In this document: positions 15,231 through 24,742 of the stretch, one piece after another
Position numbering within the stretch: the first letter of the stretch is position 1
Layout of the letters: every line of letters begins with the position of its first letter
Source of the DNA: Pseudomonadota bacterium
GTDB lineage: Bacteria > Pseudomonadota > Gammaproteobacteria > Burkholderiales > Burkholderiaceae_C
Length of the DNA: 64,000 nt
Direction of reading: 5' to 3'
NCBI GenBank assembly: GCA_021816585.1
Contig: JAKAXL010000003.1
Span: 1-64,000, forward strand
The notes under the pieces: generated by a model
Seen by the model: the letters and a program-made list of their open reading frames with translations, nothing else
Told to the model about the DNA's origin: nothing
Database searches by the model: none
Made by a program: the position numbers and the translations under genes

Positions 15231-15286
15231 GATGCGCCGATGGGCGCATCGCCCAGGCGCTCGGCACCCGCGAGGGTGCCGAGCGC
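15231..15286 (+). promoter_or_regulatory. Two intergenic hairpins between pstS and pstC
   Basis: The first hairpin pairs 15231-15238 with 15243-15250 (8 bp). The second pairs 15257-15269 with 15274-15286, a perfect 13-bp stem closed by a GCGA (GNRA) tetraloop. No T-run follows. Such elements commonly protect the 3' end of a highly expressed binding-protein mRNA and lower expression of the downstream permease genes. That role is inferred. Confidence 0.75.
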
Positions 15287-15324
15287 GTTCACGAAAGCAG
15301 GACCCGACAGGCAGGCAAACAGGC

Positions 15325-16278
15325 ATGAAATGGTTCCGACACGGGCTGCGGACGATCTCCGCGCTGATCCCGCTGGCACTGCTGGCCGTGTTCCTGTTCC
15401 TGACCGTGTACTCGTGGCCCGCGATCCGCTTCAACGGCTTCGGATTCCTGTTCTCGCAGACCTGGAACCTCGGCAACCTGTATGCCAACCCGGTGCACGT
15501 GCGCGGCATGCTGGTGCCGCCGGCGGCCCACTACGGCATCTGGGTGTTCATCGTGGGTACGCTGGCCAGTTCGGCCCTGGCGCTGCTGCTGGCGGTGCCG
15601 GTGGGAGTCGGCGTCGCGCTGTACCTGGTCGAATATGCCCCGCACCGCCTCAGCGGCGCCTTCGCGCAGATCACCGAGCTGCTGGCGATGGTCCCCAGCG
15701 TGGTGTATGGCCTGTGGGGCCTCGAGGTGCTGGCCCCGCTGACCCTGAAGTACCTGGCACCGGCGATCGCGTCCGCGGTGCCCTTCCTGTCCTTTTTCTC
15801 GACACCGGCCAGCAGCGGTTTCGGGCTGTTCACGGCCAGCCTGGTGCTGGCACTGATGGTGCTGCCCGTGATCTCCAGCACCTTGATCGAGGCCTTGCGC
15901 CGGGTTCCTCGCGAACTGCGTGAATCCTGCTTCGCGCTCGGCGCGACCCGCGCCGAGGTGCTGCGGCGGGCCTTGCTGCCGGCGGTGCGCACCCCCCTGA
16001 TCGGCGCGGTGATCCTCGCGCTCGGGCGCGCGCTCGGCGAGACCATGGCGGTGCTGATGGTCAGCGGCGGCGCGCTGAATTACCTGCCCCACACCCTGTA
16101 CAGCCCGATCACCAGCATGGCCGCGTTCATCGCCTCGCAGCTCGACAGCGCGCTGCAGGACACCAGCGGCATGGCCGTGCGCTCGCTGGCCGAGATCGCC
16201 CTTGTCCTTCTCATCATCGCCGTCATCGTCAATGTCATCGCTCGCCTCCTCACGCGGCGCGTTGCGCTCGGGTCCTGA
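15325..16278 (+). CDS. pstC: Phosphate ABC transporter permease PstC
   Basis: PstC is one of two membrane subunits of the high-affinity phosphate importer. The 317-residue product starts MKWFRHGLRTISALIPL. It has about six transmembrane spans and the inner-membrane permease EAA-type loop EALRRVPRELRESCFALGATRAEVLRRALLPAVRTPLIGAVILALGRALGE (split across about residues 193-243). A longer reading frame begins at 15232 but would include the hairpin region. The ATG at 15325 is the natural start. Confidence 0.95.
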   Translation: MKWFRHGLRTISALIPLALLAVFLFLTVYSWPAIRFNGFGFLFSQTWNLGNLYANPVHVRGMLVPPAAHYGIWVFIVGTLASSALALLLAVPVGVGVALYLVEYAPHRLSGAFAQITELLAMVPSVVYGLWGLEVLAPLTLKYLAPAIASAVPFLSFFSTPASSGFGLFTASLVLALMVLPVISSTLIEALRRVPRELRESCFALGATRAEVLRRALLPAVRTPLIGAVILALGRALGETMAVLMVSGGALNYLPHTLYSPITSMAAFIASQLDSALQDTSGMAVRSLAEIALVLLIIAVIVNVIARLLTRRVALGS

Positions 16279-16282
16279 ACCC

Positions 16283-17119
16283 GTGCTGCGCGTATCCCGA
16301 CGCCGGCGCGCGGATGCCGTGGTGTTCGGCATCCTGTGCGGGCTGGCCTTCCTGCTGGTCGTCGTTCCGCTGGCCGACATCCTGTGGACGGTGCTGTCGC
16401 GCGGCGCGCGGGCGCTGAACCTGACGGTGTTCACGCAGGTCACCAACGGGATCAGCGGCGGACTGCTCAATGCCATCGAGGGCACGCTGGTGCTCAGCGC
16501 AGGGGCGCTCGCCTTCGCGGCGCCGGTGGGCGTGCTCACCGGCGTCTACCTGGCCGAATACGGCAACGGTCCGTGGGGCAATTCGGTGCGCTTCCTTGCC
16601 GACGTGCTGACCGGCGTGCCGTCGATCGTGCTGGGCTATTTCAGCTACGTCACGCTGGTCGAGGGTCTGGGCTGGCAGTTCTCCGCGCTGGCCGGGGCGA
16701 TCACGCTGGCCATCCTGATCGTGCCGTACATCGCGCGCTTCACCGAGCTGGCGATGCGCCAGAATCCGCCGAGCCTGCGCGAGGCCGGTTATGCACTGGG
16801 CTGCAAGGAGCACCAGGTGGTGTTCAGGATCCTGCTGCCGGCGGCGCGCTCCGGGGTCATCACCGGGGTGCTGCTGTCGCTGGCGATCTCGGTCGGCGAG
16901 ACCGCGCCGCTGATCTACACCGCGGGCTGGTCCAACTACATGTGGAACGGCCAGATGACCAAGGAGCCGATCGGCTACCTGACCTACGTGATCTGGAGTT
17001 TCATCAACCAGCCTTTCGCGTCGGCGCACGCCCTGGCCTATGCGGCCGCCTTCCTGGTGATCGCCGTCGTGCTGGCGATCAACATCGCCACGCGCATGTT
17101 CCTGCGCAAGCGCCTGTGA
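16283..17119 (+). CDS. pstA: Phosphate ABC transporter permease PstA
   Basis: PstA pairs with PstC to form the phosphate channel. The product has six hydrophobic spans and the EAA-type loop [31 protein letters not shown]. The start is uncertain. GTG 16283 (4 nt after pstC, 278 residues, [16 protein letters not shown]) gives the normal length. In-frame ATGs at 16232 and 16202 would overlap pstC by 47 or 77 nt. None has a strong ribosome site, so translation is probably coupled to pstC. Confidence 0.93.
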   Translation: MLRVSRRRRADAVVFGILCGLAFLLVVVPLADILWTVLSRGARALNLTVFTQVTNGISGGLLNAIEGTLVLSAGALAFAAPVGVLTGVYLAEYGNGPWGNSVRFLADVLTGVPSIVLGYFSYVTLVEGLGWQFSALAGAITLAILIVPYIARFTELAMRQNPPSLREAGYALGCKEHQVVFRILLPAARSGVITGVLLSLAISVGETAPLIYTAGWSNYMWNGQMTKEPIGYLTYVIWSFINQPFASAHALAYAAAFLVIAVVLAINIATRMFLRKRL

Positions 17120-17165
17120 GCCGGTGCGCCGCGTGAACCGCATGCTCGACACCCGAGACCCCACG

Positions 17166-17954
17166 ATGAATCAAGAGGCCAACGAGCCGGCCGCGGCGCC
17201 CAGCGCGCGCCTGTCGGTGCGAAACCTGAACTTCTACTACAGCCGATTCCATGCCCTGAAGGACATCAGCCTGGACATCGCGACGCGCCAGGTGACGGCG
17301 TTCATCGGGCCTTCGGGCTGCGGCAAATCGACGCTGCTGCGCGTGTTCAACCGCATGTTCGAGCTCTACCCGGAGCAGCGCGCCGAGGGCGAGGTGCTGC
17401 TGGACGGGCGCAACATCCTGGCGCGCGAGGAGGACGTCTCGCTGCTGCGCGCACGCGTGGGCATGGTGTTCCAGAAGCCCACGCCGTTTCCGATGTCCAT
17501 TTACGAGAACGTGGCCTTCGGCATCCGCCTGTACGAGAAGCTGCCGCGCGCCGAGATGGAAGAGCGCGTACAGTGGGCCTTGACCAAGACCGCGCTGTGG
17601 GACGAGGTGAAGGACAAGCTGGGCCAGAGCGGCCTGAGCCTGTCGGGCGGGCAGCAGCAGCGCCTGTGCATCGCGCGTGCGATCGCCATCCGCCCGGAGG
17701 TGCTGCTGCTCGACGAGCCGACCTCGGCGCTCGACCCGATCTCCACCGGCAAGGTCGAGGAGCTGGTCACCGAGCTCAAGAGCGACTACACGGTGGCCAT
17801 CGTGACCCACAACATGCAGCAGGCGGCGCGCGTGTCCGACTACACCGCCTACATGTACCTCGGCGAACTCATCGAGTTCGGCGACACCAACCAGATCTTC
17901 CTCAAGCCGCGCAAGCAGCAGACCGAGGACTACATCACGGGCCGTTTCGGCTGA
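17166..17954 (+). CDS. pstB: Phosphate ABC transporter ATP-binding protein PstB
   Basis: PstB powers phosphate import and takes part in signalling to PhoR through PhoU. The 262-residue product has Walker [10 protein letters not shown] (48-56), the PstB-typical [22 protein letters not shown]-loop [19 protein letters not shown], signature [16 protein letters not shown] and Walker [15 protein letters not shown] chose ATG 17166 ([10 protein letters not shown]). In-frame starts 24 and 42 nt upstream are possible. Confidence 0.96.
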   Translation: MNQEANEPAAAPSARLSVRNLNFYYSRFHALKDISLDIATRQVTAFIGPSGCGKSTLLRVFNRMFELYPEQRAEGEVLLDGRNILAREEDVSLLRARVGMVFQKPTPFPMSIYENVAFGIRLYEKLPRAEMEERVQWALTKTALWDEVKDKLGQSGLSLSGGQQQRLCIARAIAIRPEVLLLDEPTSALDPISTGKVEELVTELKSDYTVAIVTHNMQQAARVSDYTAYMYLGELIEFGDTNQIFLKPRKQQTEDYITGRFG

Positions 17955-17976
17955 CACCGCGGCAGGAGGCAGCGCC

Positions 17977-18678
17977 ATGGACAAGCACCTTTCCACCCAG
18001 TTCGACGCCGAGATCAGCGCCATTTCCACCCGTGTACTGGAGATGGGGGGGCTGGTCGAATCGCAGATCGCGCAGGCCGTCTACGCGCTGCGCCACTTCG
18101 ACGCCGAGGCGGCGCGCGGCGTGATGATCAACGAGAAGCGGGTCAACCAGATGGAGGTCGAGATCGACGCCGACGTGGCGCAGATCATCGCCAAGCGCCA
18201 GCCCACCGCGCGCGACCTGCGACTGATGCTGGCGATTTCCAAGACCATCACCAACCTGGAGCGCGTCGGCGACGAGGCCGACCGCATCGCGCGCATGGCG
18301 CGCGACCTGATCGAGGCCGGCGCCAACCTGAGCATCTCGTTCAACGAGATCACGCGCGAGTCCGATCTGGCGGTGGCGCAGATCCGCAAGGCGCTGGACG
18401 CCTTCGCGCGCCTGGACGAGCGCGCCGCGGTGGACATCGTCACCGCCGACAGCGCGGTCGACGCCGAGTTCGATTCCTTCATGCGCAAGCTGATCACCTA
18501 CGTCATGGAGGATCCGCGCAACATCTCGGCCAGCCTGGACCTGGTGTTCATCGCCAAGGCCATCGAGCGCATCGGCGACCACGCGAAGAACATCGCCGAG
18601 TTCGTGATCTACGTGGTGCGCGGCACCGACGTGCGCCACAACAAGGAAGCCTTCAACGAGGTGGCGGGAACCCTTTGA
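17977..18678 (+). CDS. phoU: Phosphate signalling protein PhoU
   Basis: PhoU links Pst transporter state to PhoR and limits phosphate uptake. The 233-residue, all-helical product has two three-helix repeats carrying the metal-binding motifs NLERVGDEADRIARMA and AIERIGDHAKNIAEFVIY. It lies 22 nt after pstB and 41 nt before phoB. Confidence 0.97.
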   Translation: MDKHLSTQFDAEISAISTRVLEMGGLVESQIAQAVYALRHFDAEAARGVMINEKRVNQMEVEIDADVAQIIAKRQPTARDLRLMLAISKTITNLERVGDEADRIARMARDLIEAGANLSISFNEITRESDLAVAQIRKALDAFARLDERAAVDIVTADSAVDAEFDSFMRKLITYVMEDPRNISASLDLVFIAKAIERIGDHAKNIAEFVIYVVRGTDVRHNKEAFNEVAGTL

Positions 18679-18719
18679 ACGCGCCCGCCGCAACGGCAAC
18701 GCGTGCCTGAGCGACCACT

Positions 18720-19442
18720 ATGGCCAGCAACATCCTGATTGTCGAAGACGAGCCGGCGATCGCCGAGCTGCTCGCGGTGAACCTGCGCCATGCCGGGCAC
18801 TGCCCGATCCTGGCGGCGAGCGCCGAGGAGGCGCTGCGCCTGATCCGCGACGTGCTGCCGGACGTCATGCTGGTGGACTGGATGCTTCCCGGGATGTCGG
18901 GCGTGGCGCTGGTGCGCGAACTCCGCCAGGGCGAGCGCACGCGCGGCATCCCGATGATCCTGCTGACGGCGCGCAGCGAGGAGACCGACACCATCGTCGG
19001 CCTCGACGCCGGCGCCGACGACTACATCACCAAGCCGTTCTCGCCGAAGGAGCTGCTGGCGCGCATCCGCGCCGTGCTTCGCAGGCGCTCGCCGCAGCTC
19101 ACCGACGAGCCGGTGCGCGCGGGCGGACTGGCCGTCGATCCGTCGACGCGCCGCGTCACCTTCACCACGGCGGGCGGCGCCGAGCAGGACCTGCGCCTGG
19201 GGCCGACCGAATTCAAGCTGCTGCATTTCATGATGACCCATCCCGAGCGCGTGCACAGCCGCGGCGCCCTGCTCGACAAGGTGTGGGGGGATCATGTGTT
19301 CATCGAGGAGCGCACGGTGGACGTGCACATCAAGCGCCTGCGCGAGGCGCTGGCACCGGCCGGCTGCGCCGAACTGATCGAGACCGTGCGCGGCGCCGGC
19401 TATCGTTTCACGCAGCGCCAGGGTGCGACCGCGGCCGGTTGA
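18720..19442 (+). CDS. phoB: Phosphate regulon response regulator PhoB
   Basis: PhoB is the OmpR-type activator of the Pho regulon. The 240-residue product has a receiver domain with acidic pocket E9/D10 and phospho-acceptor Asp53 (MLVDWMLPG), LLTARSEETD, and KPFSPKELLARI. The winged-helix domain has GPTEFKLLHFMMTHPERVHSR and RTVDVHIKRLREAL. It would bind Pho boxes such as those noted upstream of pstS and between ppk and ppx. Confidence 0.97.
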   Translation: MASNILIVEDEPAIAELLAVNLRHAGHCPILAASAEEALRLIRDVLPDVMLVDWMLPGMSGVALVRELRQGERTRGIPMILLTARSEETDTIVGLDAGADDYITKPFSPKELLARIRAVLRRRSPQLTDEPVRAGGLAVDPSTRRVTFTTAGGAEQDLRLGPTEFKLLHFMMTHPERVHSRGALLDKVWGDHVFIEERTVDVHIKRLREALAPAGCAELIETVRGAGYRFTQRQGATAAG

Positions 19443-19467
19443 GGCAGCGGCGGGCGGCACCTCCGGC

Positions 19468-20829
19468 ATGCGTTCCGTGATCCTGCGCCTGAGCATCATC
19501 GCCGTGGCGATGGTGCTGGCGGTCGTGTTCGGCGCACACTGGCTGAGCCTGGCCCACGGGCTGGCGCTGGCTTGTCTGGTCGCGCTGGCGGTGATCGGCT
19601 TCGACACGCTGGCGCTGACGCGCCTGCTGGCGTGGCTGCGCTTTCCGCAGCGCGACACCGTGCCGCAGTCCTTCGGCACGTGGGGCGAGGTGTTCCACCG
19701 CAGCGCGCGCCAGCTGCGGCTGTGGCAGAGCCGGGTGCAGCGCGAGGAAGGCAAGCTCGCGCGTTTCATCGAGGCCTTGCAGGCCTCGCCGAACGGGGTC
19801 ATGCTGCTCGACGCCAACGGCCAGATCGACTGGTGCAACGCGACCGCCGCGGGCCATTTCGGGCTCGATCCGCGGCGCGATCTGCGTCAGCATGCGGTGC
19901 ACCTGATCCGCAACCCCGAATTCGTCGCCTACCTTGCGGCCCACCAGTTCGCCGAGCCCTTGCTGATGCGCCGTACCGGCAGCCACGGCAGCCTGCTGCT
20001 GAGCGTGCAGGTGATTCCCTACGGCGACGGCGACGGCGACCGCCTGCTGCTGTCGCGCGACGTGACGCAGATCGAGCGCACCGAGGCGATGCGGCGCGAC
20101 TTCGTCGCCAATGTCTCGCACGAGATCAAGACCCCGCTGACCGTGATCGCCGGCTTCGTCGAATCCCTTCGCAGCCTGGACCTGTCCGCCGAGGAGCGCG
20201 ACCATATTCTCGGGTTGATGCAGCAGCAAAGCGATCGTATGCGTCACCTGGTCGAGGATCTGCTGACCCTGGCCCACCTGGAAGGCGACCCGCACCAGCC
20301 GGCCGAGGAACTGCTGGACATGCCGGCCATGGTGGCGCGCCTGGCCGCCGATGCGCGCGCGCTGTCCGGAGGACGGCATCGCATCGAGACCAGCGCCGAC
20401 CTGAGCAAGCTTCGCGGCGCCGGCAGCGAACTGGCCAGCGCCTTCGGCAACCTGGTGAGCAACGCCGTGCGCTACACGCCGCCCGGCGGCGTGGTGCAGA
20501 TCCGCTGGCGCGTGCTGGACACCGGCATCGGCGACGCGGCAGGCGAGTTCAGCGTGACCGACACCGGAATCGGCATTCCCGCCGAGCACATCCCGCGCCT
20601 GACCGAGCGCTTCTACCGCGTCGACCGCGGGCGCTCGCGCGAGTCGGGCGGCACCGGGCTGGGCCTGGCCATCGTCAAGCACGCGCTGCTGCGGCACCAG
20701 GCCGAGCTGCGCATCGCCAGCGAACCGGGGCACGGCAGCACCTTCAGCGCGCGCTTCCCGGCGCAGCGCGTGGTGCTGCCCGCCGCGGCGGTGACGACCC
20801 CGCAGGAAGCCGAGTCCGGGCAGGACTGA
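19468..20829 (+). CDS. phoR: Phosphate regulon sensor histidine kinase PhoR
   Basis: PhoR senses phosphate status through Pst/PhoU and phosphorylates PhoB. The 453-residue product has two N-terminal hydrophobic spans (about 5-25 and 28-45), a basic linker and a PAS domain (about 95-200). Its HisKA domain has phospho-His218 (FVANVSHEIKTPLTVI). The ATPase domain carries N-box NLVSNAVRYTPPGG, DTGIGIPAEHIPRLTERFYRVD and GGTGLGLAIVKH. I use ATG 19468. A GTG at 19423 would overlap phoB. Confidence 0.95.
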   Translation: MRSVILRLSIIAVAMVLAVVFGAHWLSLAHGLALACLVALAVIGFDTLALTRLLAWLRFPQRDTVPQSFGTWGEVFHRSARQLRLWQSRVQREEGKLARFIEALQASPNGVMLLDANGQIDWCNATAAGHFGLDPRRDLRQHAVHLIRNPEFVAYLAAHQFAEPLLMRRTGSHGSLLLSVQVIPYGDGDGDRLLLSRDVTQIERTEAMRRDFVANVSHEIKTPLTVIAGFVESLRSLDLSAEERDHILGLMQQQSDRMRHLVEDLLTLAHLEGDPHQPAEELLDMPAMVARLAADARALSGGRHRIETSADLSKLRGAGSELASAFGNLVSNAVRYTPPGGVVQIRWRVLDTGIGDAAGEFSVTDTGIGIPAEHIPRLTERFYRVDRGRSRESGGTGLGLAIVKHALLRHQAELRIASEPGHGSTFSARFPAQRVVLPAAAVTTPQEAESGQD

Positions 20830-20831
20830 GC

Positions 20832-22925
20832 TCAGGCCTGCAGCGGCGGGTTGCGCGACTCGATCAGCGCCTGGTGGCTTCCCACGTCCGTATGCCAGCC
20901 GCGGGCGCGGCGCCAGCCTCCGGAACTGTCCATGTCCCACGCGTTGCCCGGGTGCAGCCAGTGCACGCGCAGGCCTTCGCGGATGACCTTGGCCTTCGCC
21001 GACCGATCGAGAATCGGTGCGGCTATTTCGACGCGGCGGAACAGGTTGCGTTCCATCCAGTCGGCCGACGAGATCCACACGTCCTCGGCACCGTCGTGGT
21101 AGAAGTAGAACACCCGCGAATGCTCGAGGAAGCGCCCGATGACCGAGCGCACGCGGATGCTCTGCGACAGCCCCGGCACTCCCGGGCGCAGCATGCAGGG
21201 GCCGCGTACCAGCAGACGGATCTCCACGCCGGCGCGCGCCGCCTTGTACAGCTCGGCGATCACCGTCGGCTCGACCAGCGCGTTCACGCGCGCCCAGATG
21301 CGGGCGCGGCGACCCGCGCGCGCCGCGCGGGCCTCGTGACGGATCGACTTGATCAGGTTGTCGAGCAGCGAGAAGGGCGACTGCCACAGGCGGCGCAATG
21401 GCGAGAAGCGCGACGATCCGGTGATTTCCAGGAACACCTGGTTGACGTCGGCGCAGATCGCCTCGTCGGCGGTGAGCAGCCCGAAATCGGTGTACAGGCG
21501 AGCCGTGCGCATGTGGTAGTTGCCGGTTCCCAGATGCACGTAGCGCCGCAGCTGCTCGACGCGCCGGGCGCTGCGCTCGCGGCGCACCACCATGAGCATC
21601 TTGGCGTGGCACTTGAAGCCGACGACCCCGTACACCACGTGCGCGCCCTCGGCCTCCAGGCGCGCCGCCCAGTTGATGTTGGTTTCCTCGTCGAGCCGCG
21701 CCATCAGCTCCAGCACGACGGTGACTTCCTTGCCGTTGCGCGCCGCCTCGATCAACGCCTCCATCAATTCGGAGGTATGCCCGGCGCGATAGATGGTCTG
21801 CTTGATCGCCAGCACCTGCGGGTCGCGCGCCGCGGTGCGCACGAGGTCGACCACCGGCGCGAAGCTGTCGTAGGGGTGATGCAGCAGGATGTCGCCGGCA
21901 CGGATGCGCTCGAACAGCTCGGGTTCCGCGCCTGGCCATCCGGGAAGCGCCGCCGGCACGTGCGCCGGGTACACCAGCTCGGGGCGCGGCACCATGTCGA
22001 TCACCGACTGCAGGCGCGCGAGGTTCACCGGTCCGTCGACGCGGAAGCAGTCGCGCGGCTGCAGCGCGTTCTCGCGCATCAGGCGGTCGAGCAGCGGCTG
22101 CGGGCACGCGTTGGTGACCTCCAGGCGCACCGCGTCGCCGTAGTGGCGCGCGCGCAGTTCGCCCTGCAGCGCGGTGCGCAGGTTGGTGATCTCGTCGTCG
22201 TCGACGAACAGCTCGCTGTTGCGGGTGACGCGGAACTGGTGCACGCCCAGCACCCTGAGTCCCGGGAACAGGTGGCCGGCGAAGGCCTGCATCAGCGACG
22301 ACAGCAGCACGAACGCGTGGCGGTGATCGCCGTCGACGAGGTCGAGCGGCATCGCCAGCACGCGCGGCAGCGCGCGCGGCGCCTGGATGATGCCGAGGTC
22401 GACGTTGCGCCCGAAGGCATCGGTGCCGTCGAGCATGACGGCGAAGTTCAGGCTCTTGTTGAGCACCTTGGGGAAGGGGTGCGCGGGGTCGAGCCCGATC
22501 GGGGTCAGCACCGGCAGCACTTCGCGCTCGAAGTAGCCGCGGGCCCATTGCAGCTGGCGCTCGCTCCACTGGCCGCTGGTGGCGAAGCGGATGCCCTCGC
22601 CCTGCAGCAGCGGGTAGATCGACCGCTGCAGAACCTGGTACTTCTGCGCCACCAGCGCATGCGCGTCGTCGGCGATCATGCGCAGGGCCTCGGAAACGGG
22701 CAATCCGTCCGGGGTCAGCGTCGCGGGGTCGTGTTCCAGCAGATCCTGCAGCTGCGCGACCCGCGTCTCGAAGAATTCGTCCAGGTTGGACGCCACGATG
22801 CACAGGTAGCGCAGGCGTTCGAGCGCGGGAATCGTCGGATCCAGCGCCTGGGCGAGCACGCGGCGGTTGAAGGCCAGGATGCCCAGTTCCCGATTCAGCA
22901 ACGGTGGCGGCGGTAATGGGGCCAT
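20832..22925 (-). CDS. ppk: Polyphosphate kinase 1
   Basis: PPK1 reversibly polymerises the gamma-phosphate of ATP into polyphosphate. The 697-residue product starts MAPLPPPPLLNRELGILAFNRRVLAQA. It contains the N-terminal, head and two phospholipase-D-like domains, with the autophosphorylated histidine in GFKCHAKMLMVVRRE and the conserved HLGTGNYHMRTARLYTDFGL. It is convergent with phoR (stop codons 2 bp apart) and divergent from ppx, with Pho-box-like sites between. Confidence 0.97.
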   Translation of the reverse strand: MAPLPPPPLLNRELGILAFNRRVLAQALDPTIPALERLRYLCIVASNLDEFFETRVAQLQDLLEHDPATLTPDGLPVSEALRMIADDAHALVAQKYQVLQRSIYPLLQGEGIRFATSGQWSERQLQWARGYFEREVLPVLTPIGLDPAHPFPKVLNKSLNFAVMLDGTDAFGRNVDLGIIQAPRALPRVLAMPLDLVDGDHRHAFVLLSSLMQAFAGHLFPGLRVLGVHQFRVTRNSELFVDDDEITNLRTALQGELRARHYGDAVRLEVTNACPQPLLDRLMRENALQPRDCFRVDGPVNLARLQSVIDMVPRPELVYPAHVPAALPGWPGAEPELFERIRAGDILLHHPYDSFAPVVDLVRTAARDPQVLAIKQTIYRAGHTSELMEALIEAARNGKEVTVVLELMARLDEETNINWAARLEAEGAHVVYGVVGFKCHAKMLMVVRRERSARRVEQLRRYVHLGTGNYHMRTARLYTDFGLLTADEAICADVNQVFLEITGSSRFSPLRRLWQSPFSLLDNLIKSIRHEARAARAGRRARIWARVNALVEPTVIAELYKAARAGVEIRLLVRGPCMLRPGVPGLSQSIRVRSVIGRFLEHSRVFYFYHDGAEDVWISSADWMERNLFRRVEIAAPILDRSAKAKVIREGLRVHWLHPGNAWDMDSSGGWRRARGWHTDVGSHQALIESRNPPLQA

Positions 22926-22984
22926 GAATGCGAGGTAAAGCGGCGCGCAACCCTAAACAGAATGAGCCGAGGATTCCATGTTTC

Positions 22985-23002
22985 CGTGAAATCTACATGA
23001 CA
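22985..23002 (-). promoter_or_regulatory. Candidate Pho box facing ppk
   Basis: On the reverse strand TGTCATG (23002-22996) and TTTCACG (22991-22985) are spaced 11 bp, the Pho-box geometry, about 60 nt upstream of the ppk ATG. The match is partial. Confidence 0.5.
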
Positions 23003-23003
23003 T

Positions 23004-23021
23004 CGTCAAACCGGTGTCATG
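23004..23021 (+). promoter_or_regulatory. Candidate Pho box facing ppx
   Basis: CGTCAAA (23004-23010) and TGTCATG (23015-23021) are spaced 11 bp on the ppx strand, back to back with the ppk-facing site. Together they make an inverted CATGACA...TGTCATG arrangement (22996-23021). Confidence 0.4.
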
Positions 23022-23190
23022 TTCGTCCCGCGGCCCCATCAGTCTAGGCTGTCGGCGCGCGAGCGGTCGCACGCGCGATTGCGCTGCGTCACGACACGTC
23101 CTGCATCACGACACGGCCACCCAGGTGCCCGCAACCCGTAGACTTTCGCCAGCGCCGCCTTCTTCTTCCGCCCGTCCTCCAACCGCTTCC

Positions 23191-24705
23191 ATGTCCGCGC
23201 CTCCCCAGCATCTGGCCGCCGTCGACCTCGGCTCCAACAGCTTTCGCATGCTGGTGGGCAAGGCTGCGCAAAGCCCGCACGGCACCCAGATCTATCCGCT
23301 GGATTCGCTGCGCGAAGCGGTGCGCCTGGGCGCCGGGCTGGACGAGAACAAGAACCTCACCGAGGAAAGCCAGCAGCGCGCGCTGGCTGCGCTGCGGCGC
23401 TTCGGCGACCGGCTGCGCCAGTTCCATCCGGAGCGGGTGCGCGCGGTGGCGACCAATGCGGTACGCGTGGCGAAGAATGCCCCGGCCTTCCTGGAGCGGG
23501 CGCAGCGGGCGCTGGGTTTTCCGATCGAGGTCATCGCCGGGCGCGAGGAGGCCCGCCTGGTGTACATCGGGGCCGCGCATTCGGTGGCGCCCGCCGACGG
23601 CAACCGGCTGGTCGTCGACATCGGCGGAGGTTCCACCGAATTCATCATCGGCGCCGGGCTGGAGCCGCGCATGATGGAGTCGCTGTACATCGGCTGCGTG
23701 TCGATGAGCCGCGAGTTCTTCCCCGCGGGCCGGGTCGACGAGCAACGCATGAAATCGGCCGAGCTGGCCGCACGGCGCGAAGTCCAGATCATCGCGCGCA
23801 ACTTCCGCAAGGCGGGGTGGGCGGCGGCGGTGGGCTCCAGCGGCACCGCGCGGGCGCTGGCCGACATCCTCGCCGGCAGCCAGCTCAACGACGCCGGCGC
23901 AGGACTGGGCATCACCCGCGCCGGGCTGCGCAGGCTGCGCAAGATCTACGTGCAGGCGCAGGACCTGAACTCGCTGCGCATGCCCGGGCTCAAGCCCGAT
24001 CGCATCCCGGTGGCCGCGGGCGGTCTGGCCATCATGCTGGCGGTGTTCGAGGAGCTGGGCCTGAAGGCCATGGAGGCCACCGACGCCGGGCTGCGACTGG
24101 GGGTGCTGTACGACCTGCTCGGACGCGAACAGCACCAGGACATGCGGGCGCTGACGGTGCAGCAGTTCATGCATCGCTACGGCGTCGATGCCCGGCAGGC
24201 GGCGCGTGTCGAGCACATCGCGCTGCGACTGCTGCAGCAGATGGATCCGTTGGCGAACCCGCAGCGCCGCCAGGCACTGGGTTGGGCCGCGCAACTGCAC
24301 GAGGTCGGGTTGTCGATCTCGCACAGCGCCTACCACAAGCATTCAGCCTACATCGTCGGCAATGCCGACATGCCGGGCTTCTCGCGCAGCGAACAGGCAG
24401 CGATGGCCGAGATGCTGCTGTGCCACGGCGGCAAGCTGAAGAAGCTGGGCGCGCTGAGCGGCCCCGGACTGGACCTGCGCGCGCTGCTGGCGCTGCGCCT
24501 GGCGGTGCTGCTGGCGCGCAACCGGCGCGATGTCGAGCTCGACGGCCTGAGCCTGCAACCCGGGCCGCACGGCGTGTCGGGCAGCCGCATCCAGGCCGAC
24601 ACCCGCTGGTTGCGGGCGTCGCCGCTGACCCAGTACAGCCTGGAGCAGGAAGTGGCCGAGTGGCAGCGCGTCGGGCTGGACCTGCAGCTGCAGCTCGGCG
24701 CCTGA
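23191..24705 (+). CDS. ppx: Exopolyphosphatase
   Basis: Ppx removes terminal phosphate from polyphosphate; the same family also hydrolyses pppGpp. The 504-residue product starts MSAPPQHLAAVDLGSNSFRMLVGK. It has the actin-like ATPase fold motifs AVDLGSNSFRML, VRAVATNAVR, VIAGREEARLVYIG and VVDIGGGSTEFI, and a C-terminal HD-like helical domain (WAAQLHEVGLSISHSAYHKHSAYIV). It is divergent from ppk. A longer upstream frame exists but runs through the regulatory region. Confidence 0.95.
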   Translation: MSAPPQHLAAVDLGSNSFRMLVGKAAQSPHGTQIYPLDSLREAVRLGAGLDENKNLTEESQQRALAALRRFGDRLRQFHPERVRAVATNAVRVAKNAPAFLERAQRALGFPIEVIAGREEARLVYIGAAHSVAPADGNRLVVDIGGGSTEFIIGAGLEPRMMESLYIGCVSMSREFFPAGRVDEQRMKSAELAARREVQIIARNFRKAGWAAAVGSSGTARALADILAGSQLNDAGAGLGITRAGLRRLRKIYVQAQDLNSLRMPGLKPDRIPVAAGGLAIMLAVFEELGLKAMEATDAGLRLGVLYDLLGREQHQDMRALTVQQFMHRYGVDARQAARVEHIALRLLQQMDPLANPQRRQALGWAAQLHEVGLSISHSAYHKHSAYIVGNADMPGFSRSEQAAMAEMLLCHGGKLKKLGALSGPGLDLRALLALRLAVLLARNRRDVELDGLSLQPGPHGVSGSRIQADTRWLRASPLTQYSLEQEVAEWQRVGLDLQLQLGA

Positions 24706-24713
24706 AGTCCCGT

Positions 24714-24730
24714 CCCGCCGGCGCGGCGGG
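24714..24730. terminator. Hairpin between convergent ppx and olsB
   Basis: CCCGCCG pairs with CGGCGGG across a 3-nt loop in the 37-bp gap between the two stop codons. It has no T-run in either direction, so it is a possible terminator or 3'-end stabiliser. Confidence 0.4.
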
Positions 24731-24742
24731 CAGGACGCGGGT

